Assembly: GCA_018268605.1 (NCBI GenBank)
Contig: JAFDWG010000001.1
Coordinates: 1-55,122 of the forward strand
DNA from: Actinomycetota bacterium
Lineage (GTDB): Bacteria; Actinomycetota; Thermoleophilia; Solirubrobacterales; 70-9
Length of the DNA: 55,122 nucleotides
Reading direction: 5' to 3'
Under the pieces are notes generated by a model. That model made no database searches. It was not told the origin of the DNA and saw only the letters and a program-made list of their open reading frames with translations. A program made the translations under genes and the position numbers. Positions 48,832 to 55,122 of this stretch are shown piece by piece; within the stretch, counting starts at the first letter, position 1; every line of letters begins with the position of its first letter.

Positions 48832-50643
48832 CTAGATCTCGAGGCTGAACCCGGCGCAGGTGTAGGCGTCGATCTTGCGGTACAAGGTCGAGCGCCCTAT
48901 CTGCAGAAGCTCGGCGGCACGTACTCGATTGCCTCCTGCTTCCGCGAGCGCCTCGCGGATCTGCTGGAGCTCCACCTCTTCGAGGCGCGACAGGGGGTTG
49001 CGGGCGAGAACCCGACCGTGCGCCTCGCTCAGGTGCTCCATCCCGAGTTCGCTGAAGCTGCATCGTGCGGCCGCCGTGTCGATGAACTCCCTCAGCTGGC
49101 CGACGTTGCCGGTCCAGTCGACCTCGGTGAGCGCCCGCATCAGTGCCGGCGTGACCCGGGCGACTCCATGCTTGCCGGTGGCGAGAAAGTGGGAGACCAG
49201 CAGGGGGACGTCCTCGCGGCGGCTGTTCAGTCGCGGCATTTCGATCGCCACGGCGCCAAGCACCGTGGTGAGGTCCAGCGTCTCGTCGTCAAGTGTCGAG
49301 GTGGTCAGGATCACCGGCGGATCGTCGAATACGGCGAGCCGCTCGATCAGCGCCTCCTTCGCCGGCGACGAGGCGCGATCGGCGTGGACGAGAACTACCG
49401 CCTTGCCGTCCCGCAGCGCTGCCGTGACCGCTTCGACGCCGTCCTCGGCCTTGGCGGAGAAGTTGGCACCGGAGCAATCGAAAGTCTTGGCCTCGTCGGC
49501 GAGGTTCGCCGCGATCGCCGCCGCGAGCATCGCCTTGCCGGTGCCACGATCGCCGCTGATGTAGGCCGGGATCCGCCGTCTGGCCACGGTCGTCGCGACC
49601 TCGAGAGCACGCCGCAGCGCAGGGCTCTTGCCGACCATCGCCTGGAAGTTGTCGTTGCGGCCCGACTCGGTCTGGCGCCGGGTCGCGGGAGCCGGCTTCG
49701 CGGGTTTCAGGCGAATCAGGCTGCCGATCATGTCGCCGGCCTCGGAGATCGGACTGGCCTGGACCCGGAGGGTGGAATCAGCGCCGACGGTGATCTCGCG
49801 CTCGATCGGTGTGGTGCGTTTCTCGGACTCGCGTGCATACCCCGCCAACACGGCATAGTCGCTCTGCTCGAGCACCTGCATCGCACCTTTGCTGGCGATC
49901 GTGGTCCGGTCGTCCATCACGACGACCATCCCGGCTCCGCGTTTGCGGACCTCGGAGAGGTAGGTGCTGAGGAGCGCCTGCTCGCGCATCGCGAGGTGGC
50001 CGGCGAGCAGCCTCGTCACCTCCGCCGCGGCACCCTCGGTGACCAGCGCGACCGATCGCGGATCGACGTCTTCCACGGCTTTCCACGGAAGCGAGAGGGA
50101 GAGGAGCGCGCGGACCGAGCGGCGCATCGGATCACGGATCGGGGCGGTCGTGCAGCAGGTCTCCTGCAGGCCCTCGACGAAGTGCTCCGGACCCCAGACC
50201 TGGATCCCGTGACCCTCTTCGAGCGCGGTTCCGTCGCCGTTGGTCCCGGCATCTCCCTCGGCCATGGCCGCGCCGGTGGTCGGGTAGTACTTTTCGGCCC
50301 AGCGCCGGACGCTGGGCTCGCCGCGAAAGACCGCGAGCGTCCCGCGCGAGTCGGTCAGCGTGATCCCGGCGCCCGTGTCGGCCGACATCCGCTCCAGTTC
50401 GTCAAGTACGGGATCGGCGCAGCGGAGCACCTGCTCATCGAGGTGCGGCTCGCGGATCTCGTCGAACACGGTCATGCCGGGATCGACCTTGAAGGCGATG
50501 CTGCGAATCCACGAGCGGGCGATGACCGGACGCAGCGAGGACAGGTCCGTCGCCTCCGGATCGTCGATGAACCGTTCGTGGAGGGCGCGCAGCTGCTGGC
50601 CACTCTTGCGAGACGAAGCACGGGCTCCCAATGGCGCACCCAT
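48832..50643 (-). CDS. AcoR-type GAF-AAA-Fis regulator lacking GAFTGA (regulator 2)
   Basis: 603 aa, a full-length paralogue of regulator 1. The GAF-like part (GTNGDGTALEEGHG, ETCCTTAPIRDP) and Fis HTH (GGNRVRAAELLQIGRSTLYRKI) are conserved. The AAA region has a damaged Walker A, GDRGTGKAML, with Ala at the Thr/Ser that binds Mg-ATP, no GAFTGA and a weak Walker B (VLVHADRA). It is thus probably an ATP-independent sigma-70-type activator. Three substitutions in the recognition helix relative to regulator 1 may explain the second operator subclass. ATG 50643 lies 7 nt after a TACCCT -10, suggesting a leaderless mRNA. Confidence 0.87.
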   Translation of the reverse strand: MGAPLGARASSRKSGQQLRALHERFIDDPEATDLSSLRPVIARSWIRSIAFKVDPGMTVFDEIREPHLDEQVLRCADPVLDELERMSADTGAGITLTDSRGTLAVFRGEPSVRRWAEKYYPTTGAAMAEGDAGTNGDGTALEEGHGIQVWGPEHFVEGLQETCCTTAPIRDPMRRSVRALLSLSLPWKAVEDVDPRSVALVTEGAAAEVTRLLAGHLAMREQALLSTYLSEVRKRGAGMVVVMDDRTTIASKGAMQVLEQSDYAVLAGYARESEKRTTPIEREITVGADSTLRVQASPISEAGDMIGSLIRLKPAKPAPATRRQTESGRNDNFQAMVGKSPALRRALEVATTVARRRIPAYISGDRGTGKAMLAAAIAANLADEAKTFDCSGANFSAKAEDGVEAVTAALRDGKAVVLVHADRASSPAKEALIERLAVFDDPPVILTTSTLDDETLDLTTVLGAVAIEMPRLNSRREDVPLLVSHFLATGKHGVARVTPALMRALTEVDWTGNVGQLREFIDTAAARCSFSELGMEHLSEAHGRVLARNPLSRLEEVELQQIREALAEAGGNRVRAAELLQIGRSTLYRKIDAYTCAGFSLEI

Positions 50644-50725
50644 CGAGCAAGGGTAGCATCGGGCGGGAGCCGCCCCGGCGCCCGTTTCACACCTTCAGGA
50701 CGCCCCGTGTTCCTTACATTCGGCA

Positions 50726-50769
50726 CGTCTCGAATCGGTACAGTTCTGCCGGCCGCCGAGCCGTAGCCT
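50726..50769 (+). promoter_or_regulatory. Class II activator promoter S8
   Basis: Inverted repeat CGTCTCGAATCGGTACA (50726-50742), 21 bp, -10 TAGCCT (50764-50769). The predicted start is about 50776, 31 nt before the ATG of the SDR relic and followed by a GAGAGGA ribosome site. Confidence 0.65.
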
Positions 50770-50806
50770 CCGCCTTCGAGTCAGTTGACGATCGAGAGGA
50801 ACGTTG

Positions 50807-50948
50807 ATGGCCGGCCGCGTGGCCGGCAGGGTTGCCTGCGACGGTGTTCGCCGACGATGGCATTTCCGTGCTGTTCCTCGCCTCGAAAGAGTCAAGTCTT
50901 GTAACCGGAGCCGTATCGGCGGTGGATGGAGGGTCCCAGGCGGCATGA
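50807..50948 (+). pseudogene. SDR gene relic with both ends left
   Basis: ATG 50807, with GAGAGGA 6 nt upstream, starts MAGRVA, like SDRs of this window. From 50874 another frame reads FLASKESSLVTGAVSAVDGG and ends QAA-stop at 50946-50948, the hallmark SDR C-terminus. The roughly 200 residues between are gone. Its TGA still overlaps the aldehyde dehydrogenase ATG (ATGA), preserving an ancestral coupling. The MAGRVA frame itself runs without stop into the aldehyde dehydrogenase, so a fused longer protein from 50807 is formally possible. Confidence 0.75.
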
Positions 50949-52519
50949 ACACGCTCACCTATCACGACATTTTCGACAGTACGGTCGAGTCCGACATGAG
51001 CACCGCCTTCGAGGCGGCGCTCGGCAAGGCCCGGGGCGATGCTCCCCACGAGGTCGCTCACCGGATCGCCGGTCAGCGTGTCGAGATCGGTGAGCGGTTC
51101 GATCGAGCGGACCCCGCCCGCCCCGACCAGATCGCCAGCCGCGGGTTCGAGGGGGGGCGCGAGGCCGTCGACCGGGCGATCGACGCTGCCCGCACCGCCC
51201 TGCCGGCATGGCGTCGGACTTCCCTGGGGGAGCGGATCGAGGCGATTGCACGCGTCCGTGACGTCGTCGCTCAGCGCGCCTACGAGCTTGCCGCCCTGAG
51301 CGCGCTCGAGACCGGAAAGCCGCGCGCCGACGCGCTGGCCGAAGTGCACGAGTGCACGACCGTGATCGACGTCTACCTCGAGCAGATCCGGGCGACGGGC
51401 GCGATCGGCGTCTCGATGGCGCCGCCACCCGGTGGGCAGGCCGACATCGTCCTCAAGCCCTACGGCGTCTTCGGCGTGATCGCGCCGTTCAACTTCCCCT
51501 TCGCGATCACGATCACGATGGCGATCCCGGCGTTGCTCCTCGGCAACACCGTGGTGCTGAAGCCCTCGGCGATCACGCCCGCCTGCGGCGACGCCATGGC
51601 CGCCGTGATCGAGGCGGCCGAGCTTCCCGTCGGCGTGTTCAACAGCGTCCAAGGTGGCGCCGCCACCGGTGAAGCCCTGACCGATTCGGACGTCGACGGG
51701 ATCGCCTTCACCGGCAGCGCCGACGTCGGCCTCGAGATGGCCGCGCGCCTGCGACGTCCTCCTTACAGTCGGCCTCTGATGGCGGAGATGGGAGGCAAGA
51801 GCCCGACGATCGTCAGCGCCGCGACCGCCGACGTCGCCGCCGCCGCGAAAGCCGTCGCCCGGTCCGCCTTCGGCATGACGGCCCAGAAGTGCAATGCCTG
51901 CTCGCGGGCGATCGTGAGCAGCGAGATCCATGACGATTTCGTCGCCGCCCTGGTCGAGGAGACGAGTCAGATGACGCTCGGCGATCCGATGGATCCGACG
52001 TCGTTCTGTGGGCCGCTGGTCACCGAGGTGGCATTCGCCCGCTTCGGCGAGGTGGTCGAGGAGGCGAAGGCCGGCGGGGCGACGCTTGCCTGTGGGGGCG
52101 GTACCAAAGGCGAGGGCTGGTACCCGGAGCTGACTGTGGCGACCGGCCTCCCCGCCGGCCACCGGTTGCTCCGCGACGAGCTCTTCGTCCCGGTGCTGAC
52201 CGTGCGTCCCTACGACAGCTTCGACGACGCGCTGCGCGAGGCAAATGACGTCCGCTTCGGCCTCTCCTCCGGCCTGTTCAGTGACGACGCCGACGAGCAG
52301 GTCCGTTTTGCCGACGGGATCGAGGCGGGCATCGTCTTCATCAACAACCCAGGCGGCGGGACGACCGGCGTCTGGCCCGGAAGCCAGTCGATGGCCGGAT
52401 GGAAGGCGAGCGGCTCGACCGGCAAGGGCGGATTCGGCCCCTGGTACCTGACCCAGTTCGGGCGGGAGCAGAGCATCACCCGCTTCGGCAGCGCGCTCTC
52501 GCTCGACGTCCAACCCTGA
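50945..52519 (+). CDS. Aldehyde dehydrogenase
   Basis: 524 aa, ALDH superfamily. FNFPFAITITMAIPALLLGNTVVLKPS is the NAD-binding stretch, MAEMGGKSP holds the general-base Glu, and QKCNACSR the catalytic Cys. It oxidises an aldehyde to an acid with NAD(P). ATG 50945 is chosen from the start of the conserved part and the ATGA overlap with the SDR relic. It leads an operon with an Ldh2-type dehydrogenase, an aminotransferase and a second aldehyde dehydrogenase. Confidence 0.92.
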   Translation: MNTLTYHDIFDSTVESDMSTAFEAALGKARGDAPHEVAHRIAGQRVEIGERFDRADPARPDQIASRGFEGGREAVDRAIDAARTALPAWRRTSLGERIEAIARVRDVVAQRAYELAALSALETGKPRADALAEVHECTTVIDVYLEQIRATGAIGVSMAPPPGGQADIVLKPYGVFGVIAPFNFPFAITITMAIPALLLGNTVVLKPSAITPACGDAMAAVIEAAELPVGVFNSVQGGAATGEALTDSDVDGIAFTGSADVGLEMAARLRRPPYSRPLMAEMGGKSPTIVSAATADVAAAAKAVARSAFGMTAQKCNACSRAIVSSEIHDDFVAALVEETSQMTLGDPMDPTSFCGPLVTEVAFARFGEVVEEAKAGGATLACGGGTKGEGWYPELTVATGLPAGHRLLRDELFVPVLTVRPYDSFDDALREANDVRFGLSSGLFSDDADEQVRFADGIEAGIVFINNPGGGTTGVWPGSQSMAGWKASGSTGKGGFGPWYLTQFGREQSITRFGSALSLDVQP

Positions 52520-52553
52520 AGCTCCCGTGACCCCCTGATCGAGAGGCTATGTT

Positions 52554-53633
52554 TTGGCGGACCTGAGCGGCGCTGAGGTGGCGATCGAGATCGGACGCGC
52601 GCAGGACCTCGCGGCCGACATCCTGGGCGCCGTCGGGGCACCGGACGAGGTCGCCCGCGAGGTGGCCGAGCACCTGGTCGACGCCGATCGCTCCGGCCAC
52701 GGGTCGCACGGTGTGGGGCGCCTGCCGTGGTACGTGAAATACGTCCGCGAAGGCGTGGTCCGTCCGCAGGCGACGCCGGAGGTGATCGACGACTCGCCGG
52801 CAACGGTGGTGGACGGGCGCTGGGGGTTCTCACATCCCGCCGCGCGGCTGGCCACCGACCTTGCCTGTGAGCGGGCCCGTGATTCAGGGTTGGCGATGGT
52901 CGGCGTGACCCGCTGCACCCATCTTGGTCGCCTTGGTGCGTACATGGAGCGGGCCGCCGCGGCCGATTGCATCGCGATCGCCTTTCTCGGCGGCCTCGGC
53001 GGCAGCCGGCTCGTCGCTCCCTTCGGGGGCGCGCGCGGGCTGCTCGGCTCGAACCCGCTCGCGGCGGGTTTCCCCAGCGCCTCCGGGATGCCGTTGGTCG
53101 TCGATTTCGCGACCGCCGCGATGCCGATCGGCAAGGTGATGATCGCCGCGCAGGCGGGGAGGCGCCTGCCGAGCCCGGCTCTCATCGATCGCGAGGGGCA
53201 CCCTACCGACGATCCGATGGCGCTCGAGGAAGGCGGTGCGATGCGCGTCTTCGGCGACAACAAGGGGTTCGGCCTTGCCGTCCTGATCGAGCTGCTCGGT
53301 CGGGTTCTGGTCGCGGCGCCCGCGAGCGACGATGATGCCGGCGGGCCCAGCTTCCGGCGGCAGGGCCTCCTCCTGGTCGCGATCGCCGCCGATGCCTTCC
53401 GCGCGCTCTCCGAGGTCCTGGACGACGCCGCGCGGCTGCAGGACGACATTCACGCGGTGGCCGCCGCCGACGGATTCGAGCGGGTCCTCGCCCCGGGGGA
53501 GCCCGAGCATGACTCGCGCGCTCGGCACTCGACCGAGATCGAGATCCCGGCCGGCACCTGGACCGCAATCTGCAAGGTCGCGACGGAAATCGGGCTGCCG
53601 GAGACGGCGCTTCCAGAGGCTCGTTCAACGTAG
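52554..53633 (+). CDS. Ldh2/malate-lactate dehydrogenase family oxidoreductase
   Basis: 359 aa. DRSGHGSHGVGRLPWYVKYVREG (about 44-66) and GSNPLAAGFPSASGMPLVVDFATA (near 165-188) are typical of the Ldh2/YlbC family, which binds NAD(P)H in a non-Rossmann fold and reduces 2-oxo acids or cyclic imines such as delta1-piperideine-2-carboxylate. TTG 52554 follows GAGAGG at 7 nt; the ATG at 52549 is out of frame. With an aminotransferase and aldehyde dehydrogenases around it, action on an amino-acid-derived oxo acid or imine is plausible. Confidence 0.88.
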   Translation: MADLSGAEVAIEIGRAQDLAADILGAVGAPDEVAREVAEHLVDADRSGHGSHGVGRLPWYVKYVREGVVRPQATPEVIDDSPATVVDGRWGFSHPAARLATDLACERARDSGLAMVGVTRCTHLGRLGAYMERAAAADCIAIAFLGGLGGSRLVAPFGGARGLLGSNPLAAGFPSASGMPLVVDFATAAMPIGKVMIAAQAGRRLPSPALIDREGHPTDDPMALEEGGAMRVFGDNKGFGLAVLIELLGRVLVAAPASDDDAGGPSFRRQGLLLVAIAADAFRALSEVLDDAARLQDDIHAVAAADGFERVLAPGEPEHDSRARHSTEIEIPAGTWTAICKVATEIGLPETALPEARST

Positions 53634-53643
53634 GAGGAATCGC

Positions 53644-54867
53644 ATGGCGTCAAGCAGCACCCCATCTCGGGCCCAGGAGCTCTCGCCGCTCCTTCCGGGC
53701 GGCTATACCCGCGGCTCGTTGGTGGTCGGGACGCACTCGCCACAGGCGGCGAAGGGGCATGGGTGTTACGTGATCGACGGGGACGGGCGGGAGCTGATCG
53801 ACCTCAACAACGACTTCACCTCGCTCGTCCACGGCAACGCCCATCCGGCGATCGTCGAGGTTTCGCGTGCCGCGATCGAGGACGGAAGCGCGTTCGGTTT
53901 GCCGACGCACTGGGAGCATGAGCACGCGCAGATCCTGGTCGATCGGATTCCGGGAGCGGAGCAGGTCCGCTACACCTGCTCTGGCACCGAGGCGGTGATG
54001 ACCGCGGTGCGGATCGCGCGCGCGGTGACGGGGCGATCAGGCGTCGTCGCCCTGCGCGACGCCTACCACGGCTACTCGGACTCGGTCATCGGGACCGCGG
54101 GCCCGAAGTCCCGTCGGGGGGTTCCCGTCGGCCTGCTCGACGAGCTCATCCTCGTCGACGTCAACGACATCGCCGCCCTCGAGGCCGCCGTGAGCGAGCG
54201 CCCTGAAGGGCTGGCCGCGATCCTGGTCGACGCGATGCCGAACCGCGCCGGGATGATCGCGGTCACCCCGGAGTTCCTGCAGCGGGTGCGGGAGCTCTGT
54301 GACGAGCACGGGATCCTCTTCATCGACGACGAGGTGATCAACCTCCGCCAAGGACTGCATGGGGTCGCCGCCGAGCGCGGCGTCCTCCCGGACATCGTCG
54401 TGACCGGCAAGATCATCGGCGGCGGCTATCCCGCCGGTGCCGTCCTCAGCAGTCGCGAGATCATGGCCCAGTTCGACCCGGAGCGGTCGGACCCGCTCGA
54501 ACAGGGAGGGACGTTCGCCGCCAACCCGCTGATGCTGCGGGCGGGGGCGGAAGCGCTGCGGCTGTTCGACCGCGAGGCGATCGCCCGGCTGAACGCGCTC
54601 GGCGAGCAGGCGCGCTCCTCGCTTGCCGAGGGTGTCGAGCGGCTCGGCTGGACGGTCCGCGGGGAAGGTTCGCTGTTTCGTCCGATCCCGCCGGATGACC
54701 TGACCGGGCCGGTGACCCGCCGGCTCTTCTGGGCAGCCCACGAGCGCGGTGTCTCGATCACGCCGACCGCCATGTGCGCGCTCTCGACCCCGATGGATGC
54801 CGACGTCGTCGGTCGCGCCGTCGAGGGCCTCGTGGACGCGATCGAGTCGGTTTCCAAGCCGGTCTGA
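53644..54867 (+). CDS. Class III aminotransferase (GSA-aminomutase-like)
   Basis: 407 aa, PLP-dependent fold type I. CSGTEAVMTAVRIARAVTGR binds the phosphate, AYHGYSDS stacks on the cofactor, FIDDEVINLRQG supplies the PLP-pyridine Asp, and VTGKIIGGGYPAG carries the Schiff-base Lys. The sequence is closest in style to glutamate-1-semialdehyde aminomutase-like transaminases, which often act on amines or omega-amino acids in catabolic clusters. AGGAGG precedes the ATG. With aldehyde dehydrogenases on both sides it would turn an amine into an aldehyde for oxidation. Confidence 0.92.
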   Translation: MASSSTPSRAQELSPLLPGGYTRGSLVVGTHSPQAAKGHGCYVIDGDGRELIDLNNDFTSLVHGNAHPAIVEVSRAAIEDGSAFGLPTHWEHEHAQILVDRIPGAEQVRYTCSGTEAVMTAVRIARAVTGRSGVVALRDAYHGYSDSVIGTAGPKSRRGVPVGLLDELILVDVNDIAALEAAVSERPEGLAAILVDAMPNRAGMIAVTPEFLQRVRELCDEHGILFIDDEVINLRQGLHGVAAERGVLPDIVVTGKIIGGGYPAGAVLSSREIMAQFDPERSDPLEQGGTFAANPLMLRAGAEALRLFDREAIARLNALGEQARSSLAEGVERLGWTVRGEGSLFRPIPPDDLTGPVTRRLFWAAHERGVSITPTAMCALSTPMDADVVGRAVEGLVDAIESVSKPV

Positions 54868-54877
54868 GGGGTCGTCG

Positions 54878-55122
54878 ATGACCACCTACGCCGTCGTCGA
54901 CCCGGCGACCGGAGAGACGCTCAAAGAGTTCCCGACGGTCACCGACGCGGAGTTGCGGGCGGCGATCGGGCGAGCCGAGGCGGCGGCGAGGACCTGGGGC
55001 CGCGGCTCGACCGTCGCCGAGCGCGCGGCGCTGATCCGCAAGGTCGCCGAGCTGCACACCGAGCGTCGCCAGGAGCTCGCCGAGATCATCGTCGGCGAGA
55101 TGGGCAAGCCGATCGGGCAGGC
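54878..55122 (+). CDS. Aldehyde dehydrogenase, N-terminal part (cut by window end)
   Basis: Reads MTTYAVVDPATGETLKEFPTVTDAELRAAI at the N-terminus and later AERAALIRKVAELHTERRQEL and EIIVGEMGKPIGQ, typical of the succinate-semialdehyde dehydrogenase (GabD-like) branch. About 81 residues are visible; the catalytic part lies beyond the window. It starts 10 nt after the aminotransferase stop codon, so it should oxidise the aldehyde made by that enzyme. Confidence 0.8.
   Translation, partial: MTTYAVVDPATGETLKEFPTVTDAELRAAIGRAEAAARTWGRGSTVAERAALIRKVAELHTERRQELAEIIVGEMGKPIGQ

Noticed and set aside
50807-52519. Aldehyde dehydrogenase beginning at ATG 50807
   Set aside because: The extra 46 residues have no ALDH similarity and the same DNA encodes SDR end motifs in another frame; start 50945 is preferred, though the longer product cannot be excluded.
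1-55122. CRISPR arrays, tRNA/rRNA genes, insertion sequences, phage or toxin-antitoxin genes
   Set aside because: No regularly spaced repeats of CRISPR size, no cloverleaf or rRNA-like segment, and no transposase or integrase motifs were recognised.

Overview
This is a high-GC bacterial window with strongly GAG/GTC-biased codons, LysR, TetR, LuxR and AcoR-type regulators, F420/LLM-type oxidoreductases, a mycofactocin-type SDR and many ATGA-coupled or leaderless genes. Together these suggest an actinobacterium, perhaps one of the soil Thermoleophilia/Solirubrobacterales; the taxonomy is inference. No rRNA, tRNA, transposase, CRISPR array or phage gene was seen. The content is almost entirely catabolic: 11 intact and 2 broken short-chain dehydrogenases (SDRs), 4 SnoaL-like proteins, 2 LLM flavin enzymes, 1 P450, 3 hydantoinase-type subunits, 2 solute ABC systems and 5 regulators.

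Layout. 1-443: a gene-free stretch dense in hairpins, a terminator and phased repeats. 0.4-9.6 kb: Gfo/Idh oxidoreductase, EamA exporter, LLM oxidoreductase, SnoaL pair, a frameshifted SDR, VOC pair, TetR and SDRs. Six palindromes related to AGCAAGCGCTTGCT lie in the promoters here and probably form one TetR regulon. 9.7-12.3 kb: acetoacetate-decarboxylase-like protein, SnoaL, P450 and ferredoxin. 12.4-25.4 kb: hydantoinase A and B, a LuxR protein fused to a periplasmic-binding-protein domain, a sugar-type ABC importer, two SDRs, a C45 amidohydrolase and a NodB-family hydrolase, read as uptake and hydrolysis of a cyclic amide/imide-like compound. 25.4-34.4 kb: SDRs, a SnoaL / acyl-CoA ligase / acyl-CoA mutase operon, and LysR with a TPP enzyme and a citryl-CoA-lyase-like protein. 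34.5-55.1 kb: two paralogous AcoR-type activators, an orphan hydantoinase B with SDRs, flavin reductase with RibBA, a polyamine-type ABC importer, an LLM monooxygenase, and an aldehyde dehydrogenase / Ldh2 / aminotransferase / aldehyde dehydrogenase operon that runs off the end.

The most striking system is regulatory. Eight 17-bp inverted repeats (nGTnnC-N5-GnnACn) between 27 and 51 kb each lie the same distance (21 bp) upstream of a -10-like TAnnnT box, so their centres fall at about -41.5, the class II activator position. In three cases (HyuB 37237, flavin reductase 40735, and the regulator itself at 36287) the start codon is exactly 42 nt from the operator centre, implying leaderless mRNAs. 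The operators split by location into two subclasses (A or G at position 13). The two candidate regulators are GAF-AAA-Fis proteins lacking the GAFTGA loop needed to contact sigma-54. I infer a sigma-70-type, two-paralogue AcoR/MimR-like regulon controlling nearly every transcription unit in the right half. One promoter (42.5 kb, polyamine-type importer) carries both this activator site and a TetR-type palindrome over its -10, linking the two regulons.
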